Below, piece after piece: positions 1 through 8,304 of a stretch of DNA of 64,000 nucleotides; within the stretch, counting starts at the first letter, position 1; each line of letters starts with the position of its first letter. This DNA is from an uncultured Lachnospiraceae bacterium (lineage in GTDB: Bacteria > Bacillota > Clostridia > Lachnospirales > Lachnospiraceae). The translations under genes and the position numbers were made by a program. Under the pieces are notes generated by a model. It made no database searches and was not told where the DNA came from. It saw only the letters and a program-made list of their open reading frames with translations. The stretch covers positions 62,001 to 126,000 of the forward strand of contig CAJUAO010000001.1 in the NCBI GenBank assembly GCA_910584685.1, written 5' to 3'.

Positions 1-2
1 TA

Positions 3-80
3 AAAGAGGGAGATACGGTGCTTGTAAAGGCATCGCATTCAATGCATTTTGAAGAAATAGTAAATGCATTGCAGAATTAA
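3..80 (+). CDS. murF: UDP-N-acetylmuramoyl-tripeptide--D-alanyl-D-alanine ligase, C-terminal end (partial)
   Basis: Only the last 25 codons are present, running in from the left edge. They read KEGDTVLVKASHSM followed by HFEEIVNALQN and a stop. This matches the usual end of MurF, where a GD-x-VLVKGSRxM block is followed by a short helix ending in the stop. MurF adds D-Ala-D-Ala to the cytoplasmic UDP-MurNAc-tripeptide in peptidoglycan synthesis. The next gene starts 12 bases downstream, so the two are probably cotranscribed. The identification rests on this short tail alone. Confidence 0.7.
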   Translation, partial: KEGDTVLVKASHSMHFEEIVNALQN

Positions 81-91
81 GGAGGCGGAAG

Positions 92-1090
92 ATGAATAAA
101 TTTAAGGAAATCCTAAAGAAAATGTGGTCCGGGATAACGGAGAGTAAGCTGAATATCAGCATGTTTGTTGCAGGAATTATAGTTTTTGTGCTGGCATCAG
201 TTATTTTAGGCATAATTATACACAGAGACGGTCAGGTGAATAATGAGCTTATAGTAACAGTGACAGGTGAAAACAAAAATACAACCACAGCGCAGGTTAC
301 ACAGAATACTACCGAAAAGGAAAAGGAGACAACAACTAAGCATGATGAACAATATTCAACAAAAATAGACGAGAATGCGACAACAAATATTGTCTCAAGG
401 GCAAGCAGGTTATCTGCGCAGATTTCAGTTAAAAACAGTTGGACAAATGACGGTGAATATTTCATACAGTATAATTTAGATGTAACTAATATATCAGATA
501 AGGATATAGACGGCTGGGCGCTTGTTTTGAATATGACAAAGTCCTATACGCTGGTTGACAGTTGGAATTATACCTTTAAGGCAGGAAATAAAAAGCTTGT
601 CATCAACCCGTTAAACGACAATAGAAAAATCAAGGCAGGAAATACGGTGTCGGGAGGCTTTATAGTTAAGGGAAGCTCTAATATTTATGTTGATTATATT
701 ACTGTTTATGTTGGAAATAAAATTGAGACAATAAAGAACGGAAACACATATATACCTTCTGCAACCACAAGCAGACCGGCAGGTAATAACAATAATACTA
801 CAGTTGACAGAGATAATACCACTACAGTTGACAGTTATACGACAACGAATGCAGGCGGTAATAATAATAATAGTAATAATAATAATGAAACAACGACACT
901 GCCGGAAACGACAACATCACCGGAGAAACCAACTCCGGAAAAACCAACCCCGACGGAAACGACAACATCACCGGATACACCGACTCCAAAGCCGCCGGAA
1001 AAACCAACTCCAAAACCGCCGGAAACGCCGACTCCAAAGCCGCCGGAAAAAATAACTCCTGTGCCTGAGGAAAATCCGCTGCAGCGATAA
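92..1090 (+). CDS. Membrane-anchored surface protein with a cellulose-binding-like domain and a Thr/Pro-rich tail
   Basis: The protein has 332 aa. A strong Shine-Dalgarno (aaggaggcgg) sits just before the ATG. Residues 1-20 are basic and cytoplasmic, and residues about 22-44 form a single transmembrane segment, so the rest should be outside the cell. Residues about 50-100 are Thr/Asn-rich. Residues about 104-215 form a beta-rich domain with the spacing of the CBM2/CBM3 type: NSWTNDGEYFIQYNLDVTN, a GWALVLNM strand, a central DSWNYTF, and a late GNTVSGGFIVKG. The C-terminal 110 residues are low-complexity Asn/Thr then PEKPTP/PETPTP repeats, a typical wall-spanning linker, but no LPxTG motif is visible. 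It directly follows murF. A role in binding wall or plant glycan is inference. The fold call is by motif and would need a profile search. Confidence 0.65.
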   Translation: MNKFKEILKKMWSGITESKLNISMFVAGIIVFVLASVILGIIIHRDGQVNNELIVTVTGENKNTTTAQVTQNTTEKEKETTTKHDEQYSTKIDENATTNIVSRASRLSAQISVKNSWTNDGEYFIQYNLDVTNISDKDIDGWALVLNMTKSYTLVDSWNYTFKAGNKKLVINPLNDNRKIKAGNTVSGGFIVKGSSNIYVDYITVYVGNKIETIKNGNTYIPSATTSRPAGNNNNTTVDRDNTTTVDSYTTTNAGGNNNNSNNNNETTTLPETTTSPEKPTPEKPTPTETTTSPDTPTPKPPEKPTPKPPETPTPKPPEKITPVPEENPLQR

Positions 1091-1163
1091 TCACAGAGGC
1101 AGGACAGGAAATTATAATACCTTAAAATACCACAATAATATCAAAAGAAAAGAGGTAAAAATT

Positions 1164-2174
1164 ATGTTTTGTACAAATTGCGGACACAAGTTATATGATG
1201 ATGCAGTTTTTTGCTCCTACTGCGGCATTAAGCTTCATAAGGAGGAAAATGAAGCGGCTGTTTCCGTTTCGGCTCCAATGATAAAGCCTGAGTCGCAGGT
1301 AGGTCCTGCAGATAATGAAAACCGTCAGGTCGCCACTGTTTCAACCCTTCCTGATAAGGCGTTAGAAGAGGGTGTTGTTCCGGTAAATATTTTAGTTCAG
1401 CCTGTTCCGGATTCAATAGAGACAAAGGAAGAAGAAAAAGACATCGTGAAAATAGAGGACAATGACGTCAGGCAGAATATACCGTATGAAAATCAGCAAT
1501 ATTTACAGCAGGAGCCAGAGCCTGTTGCAGAGGTAAAAGAAAATAAAAAGAAAAATATTTTTGCATTTTCAGTACTGTCAGTTTTATTTGCAGTGCTTAC
1601 AATAGCTGCTTCCGTATTTGAAATGCTGGACGTTTCCTCAGAGCTGTCTGATGTTGCAAGGCTTATAGAAATTTCCATTACATCAGTAATTCTCATTGTT
1701 TTTGCATTTTTAAATTATAGAACAGTATCTGTTCTCAAAAGCATTGCTCTTGTTATAACAATGGCTGCCGACATTATATTTATCGGATATTCTTCCATAG
1801 AATATTGCGTTGAATCACTTACAGGAAGCATGACCATAGAGCGGCTTTCATTAAGACACGGCGTAGAAGAATGGATTGTTGCGGCATTTTTTATATCAAT
1901 GCTTGTATGGTTTGGCATGATGTACATATTCTTTATTATAGATGCCATAAGAGGCTTTATGGGAACGAGAGGAATAAAGACTTTAACTTTATTTTTCGGC
2001 TTTGCCGCAGGCATGGCGGCCGCTGCAAATATAGTATTCAGGGCTGTAATAGAGGATGGCGTAACCTTATATTATGATATTATACCTATGAATATTGGTT
2101 ATGTATTTTTAATTTTAGCTATTTGCTTTGGAATAATAGGAAAGAGACGGTTAAAAAAGCAGGGGCAGGATTAA
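1164..2174 (+). CDS. Zinc-ribbon membrane protein of unknown function
   Basis: The protein has 336 aa. It begins with a zinc ribbon: two C-x2-C knuckles, FCTNCG and FCSYCG, within the first 22 residues. A long acidic, Pro/Glu/Val-rich disordered stretch follows to about residue 125. The rest is membrane: hydrophobic segments at roughly 130-150, 165-185, 188-210, 235-260, 270-295 and 305-325. Proteins of this build (zinc ribbon, linker, multi-pass membrane) are common in Clostridia and are usually of unknown function. RBS is aaagaggt. It lies 73 bp after the cellulose-binding-like gene and on the same strand. No catalytic motif is visible. Confidence 0.7.
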   Translation: MFCTNCGHKLYDDAVFCSYCGIKLHKEENEAAVSVSAPMIKPESQVGPADNENRQVATVSTLPDKALEEGVVPVNILVQPVPDSIETKEEEKDIVKIEDNDVRQNIPYENQQYLQQEPEPVAEVKENKKKNIFAFSVLSVLFAVLTIAASVFEMLDVSSELSDVARLIEISITSVILIVFAFLNYRTVSVLKSIALVITMAADIIFIGYSSIEYCVESLTGSMTIERLSLRHGVEEWIVAAFFISMLVWFGMMYIFFIIDAIRGFMGTRGIKTLTLFFGFAAGMAAAANIVFRAVIEDGVTLYYDIIPMNIGYVFLILAICFGIIGKRRLKKQGQD

Positions 2175-2256
2175 AAATTCTGTTTAAATAAACATTTATT
2201 TCCAGTGTATTATTTTAAGACCTCCATATAATATCAGTGTAACAAAAAACTATATT

Positions 2257-2279
2257 AGCCTTTTGAAAAATAAAAGGCT
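2257..2279 (+). other. Stem-loop in the SASP leader
   Basis: AGCCTTTT, a 7-base loop and AAAAGGCT form a perfect 8-bp hairpin ending just upstream of the Shine-Dalgarno (ggaggt, 2286-2291). There is no T-run, so it is more likely an mRNA-stabilising 5' hairpin than a terminator. The function is inferred. Confidence 0.5.
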
Positions 2280-2297
2280 GGATTTGGAGGTAATGTT

Positions 2298-2501
2298 ATG
2301 AGTAATTCATCTAACAAGACAAATGTTCCAGAAGCAAAGAGCGCTATGAACAGATTTAAGATGGAAGTAGCAAACGAGCTTGGAGTACCTTTAACAGACG
2401 GTTATAATGGTAACCTTACATCTGCACAGAATGGTAGTGTAGGTGGTTATATGGTAAAGAAGATGATTGAGGCTCAGGAAAGACAGATGGCTGGTAAATA
2501 A
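2298..2501 (+). CDS. Alpha/beta-type small acid-soluble spore protein
   Basis: The 67-aa protein is a standard alpha/beta SASP. It shows the germination-protease site region (KMEVANELGVPL) and the conserved C-terminal block with GNLTSAQNGSVGGYMVKKMI. SASPs coat DNA in the dormant spore and protect it from UV and heat, then are degraded at germination by GPR. The gene stands alone with its own strong RBS (ggaggt) and its own terminator. Its presence indicates a spore-former. By family it should be transcribed in the forespore by sigma-G. A CATATAA box at about 2224-2230 is a possible -10 element, but I could not fit a convincing -35. Confidence 0.93.
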   Translation: MSNSSNKTNVPEAKSAMNRFKMEVANELGVPLTDGYNGNLTSAQNGSVGGYMVKKMIEAQERQMAGK

Positions 2502-2521
2502 CAGCTTAAAAAGAGCAAAGT

Positions 2522-2556
2522 AAAGCGTCGGAATAATACCGGCGCTTTTTCTTTTT
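2522..2556 (+). terminator. Rho-independent terminator of the SASP gene
   Basis: AAAGCGTCGG, loop AATAATA and CCGGCGCTTT form a 10-bp stem (one G-T pair) followed directly by a T-run. Confidence 0.85.
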
Positions 2557-2567
2557 ATTAAATAGGA

Positions 2568-2659
2568 AAGTTCGTCAATCATGCAACAGTTTGGCTAAGT
2601 CTGTTTTTTAGACTTTACGAACTTGCAAGTCTCGGCGTTAGACGAGACTTTTTTATTTT
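2568..2659. repeat. Cluster of three hairpins at the 3' end of the yprB-like gene
   Basis: Outer arms AAGTTCGT (2568-2575) and ACGAACTT (2617-2624) enclose a second hairpin, AAGTCT (2597-2602) with AGACTT (2610-2615) around a T-rich loop. A third stem follows, AAGTCTCG (2627-2634) with CGAGACTT (2643-2650), then a T-rich run. The third reads as a plus-strand terminator and would be a second stop for the SASP transcript. The second hairpin closely matches 10251-10271, and the junction with the stop codon matches 55669-55685 (see findings). Confidence 0.6.
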
Positions 2660-3726
2660 AGAAGCATCTGCAAAATATGTAAGGAATATTCCTTAATAGC
2701 GTCAGCATCCCTTAAAAACTCCTCTGTTATTTCAAAATACGTTATTTTATCATTATATTCCCTTTTAAAATAAGGAGATATTATATTTTGATGCTGAGGA
2801 AGGAAAATTCCTGTTTTTTTGCTGTAGCAGTTTGCAGCCTTTGCCTGTGTCCGGAAGTTTTTATCTACGTAAAAGGCGACGCTTTTATGTATGGAGCAGT
2901 CCTCCTCAGGGAGAAAGTAATAATCCCTGTAATTGGGATAGAAGAATTTTAGCTCGTCCGTATAAATATTTACTTTTATTTTGAGAGTATTGCCATATGC
3001 AGTCATGTAAAATGTATTCAATGAGGCTGAAATACGTGACGGAAGGGAATAAAAAAGCTCTGCCTCAATAATTGCTTCATTTTTTTCTGTTAAAATGCTT
3101 TTTATATTATAGCTTCCCTTAAAGATTTCAGTATAGTTAAATATTGTAAGGAGATTTAACAGCCCCTTAATATCGTCAAGATTATGCAGCACAAGGATGG
3201 CAAGGGCTTCATTGTCTTTATTTTTTAAGTAATCCTCATAAACCTTTATAAGCTCTCCTCCTGAATATTTATCCTCTCTGTGAACATTTAAGAAATCCTC
3301 AATGGTTTTTTGCTTGAGATTTTGAAGCTTAAGTACGTTTTTTATTACTAGAGCAGCTCTGTATATATCAATGCTCTTCAATGTGGAAAATCCGTTAAAA
3401 AGCTTGAAATAACTGCATTTGCTTGTAATATAGGGAATGTCAAAGCCATCTCCGTTAAAGTGGATAATATGCGTGTAATCCCTTGAAAAATCAAAAAATG
3501 CGGAAATAAGCTTATCCTCCTCATTGTCCTTGTCCATAAACCATTGAATGGTACGGAAAAGGTTTTCTTCACTGTCATAATAAAGGCAGCCTATAAGGTA
3601 TACCTTTGAATGCGCGGCAGAAAAGCCTGTGGTTTCTATGTCAAAAAATAACGTACTTCCAAGAGGTACATTTATATGACCTATATTATCTATATTATAT
3701 TGAAAGGTATTGCGGAATATTTTCAT
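2653..3726 (-). CDS. YprB-like RNase H-fold 3'-5' exonuclease domain protein
   Basis: The protein has 357 aa. It shows the DEDD exonuclease motifs in order: Exo I FFDIETTG (about residues 27-34), Exo II with HFNGDGFDIPYI (about 93-104), and Exo III with LHNLDDIKGL (about 180-189). This is the ribonuclease-H-like domain family that includes Bacillus YprB, commonly found in Firmicutes. Two-metal-ion exonuclease activity is predicted from these residues. The biological substrate is not established for the family. The C-terminal 150 residues are less conserved and contain strand-rich segments. It is transcribed toward the SASP gene and is a single-gene unit. Confidence 0.8.
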   Translation of the reverse strand: MKIFRNTFQYNIDNIGHINVPLGSTLFFDIETTGFSAAHSKVYLIGCLYYDSEENLFRTIQWFMDKDNEEDKLISAFFDFSRDYTHIIHFNGDGFDIPYITSKCSYFKLFNGFSTLKSIDIYRAALVIKNVLKLQNLKQKTIEDFLNVHREDKYSGGELIKVYEDYLKNKDNEALAILVLHNLDDIKGLLNLLTIFNYTEIFKGSYNIKSILTEKNEAIIEAELFYSLPSRISASLNTFYMTAYGNTLKIKVNIYTDELKFFYPNYRDYYFLPEEDCSIHKSVAFYVDKNFRTQAKAANCYSKKTGIFLPQHQNIISPYFKREYNDKITYFEITEEFLRDADAIKEYSLHILQMLLK

Positions 3727-3825
3727 AAAAATACCTCGTGCCGCCTCCGGCGGTTTAAATAATTATGTTAAATGTCTGTTTCAGGTAAATTTTAGCATAA
3801 AATGTCAAAGTTATAAAGAAAATTG

Positions 3826-3854
3826 TTGAGAAAAATTGTATTTTATATTATTAT
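3826..3854 (+). promoter_or_regulatory. Probable sigma-A promoter of the rnf operon
   Basis: TTGAGA, a 17-base spacer and TATTAT fit a housekeeping promoter about 150 bp before rnfC. The whole 280-bp intergenic region is very AT-rich, so chance matches are possible. No riboswitch or operator stands out in it. Confidence 0.45.
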
Positions 3855-4006
3855 GAAAAGGTAAAAATATTATTATTAAAAGTATTATGTCATATTTTAA
3901 TAAAAAAATTAAATACATTAATATATTAATAAATTAGTGCATTAATAAATATATTGAAATATGGATATGTACAATATATATCATTATAGAAATGAGGTAA
4001 AAAGGT

Positions 4007-5326
4007 ATGGCAATTTTGTCATTTAAGGGAGGGGTACATCCGTTTGACGGAAAAGCCCTTTCAAAGACGGAGCCTATAGAGGATTACCTTCCAAAGGGGG
4101 AAATAGTAATTCCGTTAAGTCAGCATATAGGAGCTCCTGCGTCTCCTATAGTTAAGGCAGGCGACAGAGTCCTTGTAAACCAAAAAATCGGCGAGGCTTC
4201 AGGATTTATATCTGCAAATATTCATTCTTCAGTATCAGGCACGGTAAAAAAAATAGAGCCAAGGCTTGTTACGGGAGGAAATAAAGTCCAGTCAGTAGTT
4301 ATAGAAAACGATAATCTTTATGAGGAATGTCCCGTCACAGATTTAAGAAGTCCTGAGGATATGACGTCAGAGGAGAAGCTTGAGCTTGTAAAGGAAGCGG
4401 GAGTGGTAGGCATGGGCGGAGCAGGCTTTCCGGCTCATGTTAAGCTTTCACCTAAGAATAAAGATGATATAGAATATATTATTGTAAACGGAGCAGAGTG
4501 CGAGCCCTATCTTACATCAGACTACAGACGTATGATAGAGCAGCCGGAGTATCTTATAGAGGGCTTAAGGCTTGTGCTGTCCATGTTTAAGAAGGCAAAG
4601 GGAATAATAGCCATAGAGGACAACAAGACGGATGCGGCAAGAAAGATAAGGGAGCTTGTTAAAAACGAAACGGATATAGAAGTAAAGGTAGTTTACACAA
4701 AATACCCACAGGGGGGAGAACGGGCGCTTATATATGCAGTTACAGGCAGAAAGGTAAATTCAGACATGCTTCCGGCAGACGTAAACTGTATTGTACATAA
4801 TGTGGACACGATTTTTTCAATCAGAAGGGCTATAGCAGAGAAAAAGCCCCTTATAGACAGAATAGTAACAATAACGGGAGATGCGGTAAATAAGCCTAAA
4901 AACCTTAAGGTCCGCATAGGTACAAATATGAGGGAACTTATTGATGCGGCGGGAGGCTTTAAGAGCGCTCCTGAGAAGATAATCTCAGGGGGACCTATGA
5001 TGGGTATAGCTGTTTATGATTTGAATATTCCTGTTTCAAAGGGCTCGTCAGCCTTGCTTTGCTTTACAAAGGATGAGGTACGCGCATGTGAGCCGGGAAA
5101 CTGTATAAACTGTGGCAGGTGCGTAAGCGTATGTCCCGGAAGGGTTGTTCCCTCAAGGCTTGCTATGCTTGCAGAGCAGGGGGATAAGGAAGCCTTTGAA
5201 AAAAATTTCGGAATGGAGTGCTGTGAATGCGGCTGCTGCTCATATATATGTCCCGCAAAGAGAAATCTTACCCAGGCAATCAAATCAATGAGAAAGGACA
5301 TACTGGCAGACAGACGGAAGAAATAG
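4007..5326 (+). CDS. rnfC: Ion-translocating electron transport complex subunit C (Rnf)
   Basis: The protein has 439 aa, normal for clostridial RnfC. Rnf oxidises reduced ferredoxin, reduces NAD+, and pumps Na+ or H+. RnfC is the peripheral NADH/FMN-side subunit. The N-terminus has the family start FKGGVHPFDGKALSK. A Rossmann-like flavin region holds GMGGAGFPAHVK and NGAECEPYLTSD, as in the NuoF family. Near the C-terminus are two ferredoxin-type clusters, CINCGRCVSVCP and CCECGCCSYICP. It is the first gene of a six-gene operon ordered C-D-G-E-A-B. RBS is gaggt. Confidence 0.97.
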   Translation: MAILSFKGGVHPFDGKALSKTEPIEDYLPKGEIVIPLSQHIGAPASPIVKAGDRVLVNQKIGEASGFISANIHSSVSGTVKKIEPRLVTGGNKVQSVVIENDNLYEECPVTDLRSPEDMTSEEKLELVKEAGVVGMGGAGFPAHVKLSPKNKDDIEYIIVNGAECEPYLTSDYRRMIEQPEYLIEGLRLVLSMFKKAKGIIAIEDNKTDAARKIRELVKNETDIEVKVVYTKYPQGGERALIYAVTGRKVNSDMLPADVNCIVHNVDTIFSIRRAIAEKKPLIDRIVTITGDAVNKPKNLKVRIGTNMRELIDAAGGFKSAPEKIISGGPMMGIAVYDLNIPVSKGSSALLCFTKDEVRACEPGNCINCGRCVSVCPGRVVPSRLAMLAEQGDKEAFEKNFGMECCECGCCSYICPAKRNLTQAIKSMRKDILADRRKK

Positions 5327-5365
5327 CTTAAGTTAAAAAAATAGAGGAAAGGATACATGTAAATT

Positions 5366-6328
5366 ATGAGCGAAATGTATAACGTATCGTCAAACCCCCA
5401 TGTCAGGGCAAAGGATACGACAACCGGCATAATGCTAAGCGTAATTATAGGACTTTTACCGGCAACCATATTTGGTATTTATAATTTTGAATACAAGGCA
5501 GCTATACTTGTTGCGGTATGTGTGGCCGGAAGCGTGCTTTTCGAGGGAGCATATGAGTTTTTTATGAAACAAAAGCTTACGGTAAAGGATTTAAGCGCAG
5601 CAGTCACAGGTCTGCTTATAGCTTTGAATCTTCCATATGATTTTCCCATATGGATGGCCCTTATTGGCTGCGGCTTTGCAATAATTGTGGCAAAGCAGGT
5701 GTTTGGAGGAATCGGACAGAACTTTATGAATCCTGCCCTTGCGGCAAGGTGTTTTCTCGTATTGTCATTTGGTACAAGGATGACAGTATTTACATATGAC
5801 GGAATAACAGGAGCAACGCCTTTAAAGCAGCTTAAGGATACAGGAGCTGTGGAAAGCCTGTTTGATATGTTTATAGGTACTACGGGGGGAACTATTGGAG
5901 AAACGTCAGTTATAGCAATTCTCATAGGCGGAATTTTTCTTCTGATAAAGGGAGTTATAGATTTCAGAATACCTGTATCATATATTTTATCATTTTTATT
6001 ATTTATGGGTATATTTGGTGAAGGAGGCTTTTCACCGGAATTTCTGGCAGCACATCTTTGCGGCGGAGGTCTTATGCTCGGCGCATTCTTTATGGCTACC
6101 GACTATGTGACTTCACCGATTACGAAGGCAGGAAGAATAGTGTTTGGAGTGCTTTTGGGAATACTCACAGGTATATTCAGAGTGTTTGGACCAAATGCAG
6201 AGGGCGTATCCTTTGCCATTATTTTCTGTAATCTTTTAGTGCCAATTATAGAAAAATTTACAATGCCGACTGCATTTGGACGTAAAAGCAGAATATTTAA
6301 CATAAAAAAGAAGGAGGGCGGTAATTAA
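5366..6328 (+). CDS. rnfD: Rnf complex subunit D
   Basis: The protein has 320 aa and many membrane segments. RnfD is the NqrB-like integral membrane subunit that carries covalently bound FMN. The attachment motif is visible as TGATPL near residue 150 (the Thr in the S/T-GAT motif carries the flavin phosphate). It starts 39 bp after rnfC. Its stop overlaps the start of rnfG by one base (TAATG), which suggests translational coupling. Confidence 0.96.
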   Translation: MSEMYNVSSNPHVRAKDTTTGIMLSVIIGLLPATIFGIYNFEYKAAILVAVCVAGSVLFEGAYEFFMKQKLTVKDLSAAVTGLLIALNLPYDFPIWMALIGCGFAIIVAKQVFGGIGQNFMNPALAARCFLVLSFGTRMTVFTYDGITGATPLKQLKDTGAVESLFDMFIGTTGGTIGETSVIAILIGGIFLLIKGVIDFRIPVSYILSFLLFMGIFGEGGFSPEFLAAHLCGGGLMLGAFFMATDYVTSPITKAGRIVFGVLLGILTGIFRVFGPNAEGVSFAIIFCNLLVPIIEKFTMPTAFGRKSRIFNIKKKEGGN

Positions 6329-7065
6329 TGAACAGCTTTGTTAAGGAAACCATAAAAAATGCTCTTATTCTTTGTACAATTACATTAGTGGCAGGCTTTC
6401 TTCTTGGCGGCGTATATGAAATAACAAAGGAGCCAAGGGCTAAGCAGCAGGAAATAACAAGGACAAATGCCTATAAGGAGGTTATAAAAGAGGCTGCTTC
6501 ATTTGACGAGCTTGATGTTGACGAAAAGGCTGTAAACGGGCTGTTAAAATCAGCAGGCATAACAGAAAAGGCTGCTGTCATTGACGCATGTATTAAGGCA
6601 ATGGATAAAGACGGAAATATTATAGGTTATATTGTGTCAGCCACGTCAAAGGAGGGCTATGGCGGAAATATATCCCTTTCTGTGGGCTTTGATATGGAGG
6701 GAAATGTAACGGGCGTTTCCATATTGTCTATAAGCGAGACTGCCGGACTTGGCATGGAGGCAAAGAATGAAAGCTTTCTTAACCAGTATAAGGCGGAGGG
6801 TGACGCGTTGTACATTGTAAATAAATCCGACAATGAAGACGGTATTAATATAGACGCTCTCTCCGGAGCTACAATCACTTCAAAGGCTGTGACGAAGGCT
6901 GTAAATTCAGCAAAGATTGTAGACTTATATCTTATGGGAACAGATAAAACCGATAAAAATAACAGCGAAGCAGATAATGATGACATATCAGGACCGGAAG
7001 ACGAGTCTGATGTAGAAGATAAGGGAGAGTCTGATACTGTGAAGGGTGGTGAAGCAGATGAATAG
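6328..7065 (+). CDS. rnfG: Rnf complex subunit G (covalent flavoprotein)
   Basis: The protein has 245 aa. One N-terminal transmembrane helix (about residues 8-30) is followed by an extracytoplasmic FMN-binding domain. The covalent-FMN motif SGATITS is present near residue 180 (D-A-L-SGAT). The last 40 residues form a highly acidic Asp/Glu/Ser tail that is not part of the core fold. It lies between rnfD and rnfE and overlaps both neighbours. Confidence 0.96.
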   Translation: MNSFVKETIKNALILCTITLVAGFLLGGVYEITKEPRAKQQEITRTNAYKEVIKEAASFDELDVDEKAVNGLLKSAGITEKAAVIDACIKAMDKDGNIIGYIVSATSKEGYGGNISLSVGFDMEGNVTGVSILSISETAGLGMEAKNESFLNQYKAEGDALYIVNKSDNEDGINIDALSGATITSKAVTKAVNSAKIVDLYLMGTDKTDKNNSEADNDDISGPEDESDVEDKGESDTVKGGEADE

Positions 7066-7711
7066 TATAGCAGAGAGATTGTATAACGGTATTATAAAGG
7101 AAAACCCTACATTTGTTATGATGCTTGGCATGTGTCCCACACTTGCCGTTACTACCTCATGTATAAACGGTATCGGCATGGGACTTACTACCACTGTGGT
7201 TTTAGCCCTTTCAAACACTATTATTTCTCTTATGAGAAAAATAATACCTGACAAGGTAAGGGTACCGTCATTTATAGTTATTGTGGCAAGCTTTGTAACA
7301 TTAGTCCAGTTTATGCTTGAGGCATACCTTCCGTCCCTTAATGACGCGCTGGGAATATATATTCCTCTTATTGTTGTAAACTGTATTATACTTGGAAGGG
7401 CTGAAAGCTACGCCTACAAAAATCCTGTGCTTCCGTCGCTTTTTGACGGAATAGGAATGGGGCTTGGCTTTACCATTGCCCTTGGACTGCTCGGAGCCTT
7501 AAGGGAAATTATAGGCTCTGGAAAAATATTTGGAATAGAGCTTTTCAGTGAGCCTATAAGAGTTATAGGACTGGCTCCAGGAGCTTTCTTTGTACTGGCT
7601 GCGCTTGTTGCAATACAAAATAAAATAAAGCTCCGCCAGGGTAAAAAAATAGAAGAAAAATCATGTCGGGACTGCCGAGGCTGTTCAGGCTGTGAAAAGG
7701 AGGCAAAGTAA
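7058..7711 (+). CDS. rnfE: Rnf complex subunit E
   Basis: An integral membrane subunit of the RnfA/RnfE (NqrD/E) pair. I place the start at the ATG at 7058 (MNSIAERLYNGIIKENPTF, the usual family start) behind a GGTGGTGA Shine-Dalgarno. A GTG four codons upstream is the alternative. Either way it overlaps the end of rnfG. Six hydrophobic helices and the family motifs NPTFVMMLGMCPTLAVTT and CIILGRAE are present; the Cys residues of these motifs are known to ligate an iron-sulfur centre between RnfA and RnfE. The C-terminus has an extra Cys tail, CRDCRGCSGC, just before the stop (see findings). Confidence 0.95.
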   Translation: MNSIAERLYNGIIKENPTFVMMLGMCPTLAVTTSCINGIGMGLTTTVVLALSNTIISLMRKIIPDKVRVPSFIVIVASFVTLVQFMLEAYLPSLNDALGIYIPLIVVNCIILGRAESYAYKNPVLPSLFDGIGMGLGFTIALGLLGALREIIGSGKIFGIELFSEPIRVIGLAPGAFFVLAALVAIQNKIKLRQGKKIEEKSCRDCRGCSGCEKEAK

Positions 7712-7714
7712 AAT

Positions 7715-8290
7715 ATGGCAGATTTAATAAAGATAGCTATAGGAGCCGCAATTATAAACAATGTAGTTTTAAGCCAGTTTTTAGGTCTTTGTCCGTTTCT
7801 TGGAGTGTCAAAGAAAATAAAAACAGCGGCAGGCATGGGCAGTGCGGTATTATTTGTTATAACTATTGCATCGCTGTGTACCAGCCTGATTTATACATAT
7901 ATATTGCTTCCGTCAAACCTTACGTATCTTAATACTATAGTATTTATTCTTGTGATTGCCGCCCTTGTTCAGTTTGTTGAAATGGTTGTAAAAAAGATAA
8001 GCCCTCCCCTTTATCAGGCCCTTGGCGTTTATCTGCCCCTTATTACCACAAACTGCGCTGTACTCGGCGTTGCCCTTACAAATGTGCAAAAGGAATATAA
8101 TTTAATTACAAGCGTGGTAAACGGCATAGGAACGGCTCTTGGCTTTATGATAGCCATAGTTATACTTGCAGGTATCAGGGAAAAGATAGAGCATAACAAT
8201 ATCTCTCCTGCCCTTAAGGGGATGCCGATAACGCTTATTACATCAGGACTTATGGCTATAGCCTTCTGCGGCTTTGCCGGATTATTATAA
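7715..8290 (+). CDS. rnfA: Rnf complex subunit A
   Basis: The 191-aa integral membrane subunit is paralogous to RnfE and inverted relative to it in the membrane. Family motifs are present: NNVVLSQFLGLCPFLGVSKK near the N-terminus and LPLITTNCAVLGVAL in the middle. Each supplies a Cys for the intramembrane iron-sulfur centre known from Rnf and NQR structures. It starts 3 bp after rnfE. Confidence 0.97.
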   Translation: MADLIKIAIGAAIINNVVLSQFLGLCPFLGVSKKIKTAAGMGSAVLFVITIASLCTSLIYTYILLPSNLTYLNTIVFILVIAALVQFVEMVVKKISPPLYQALGVYLPLITTNCAVLGVALTNVQKEYNLITSVVNGIGTALGFMIAIVILAGIREKIEHNNISPALKGMPITLITSGLMAIAFCGFAGLL

Positions 8291-8304
8291 AGGAGGCATG
8301 CATT

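Noticed and set aside
890..1065. Short repeats resembling a CRISPR array
   Set aside because: The repeats are in frame Thr/Pro codons of a surface protein, with no unique spacers of constant length.
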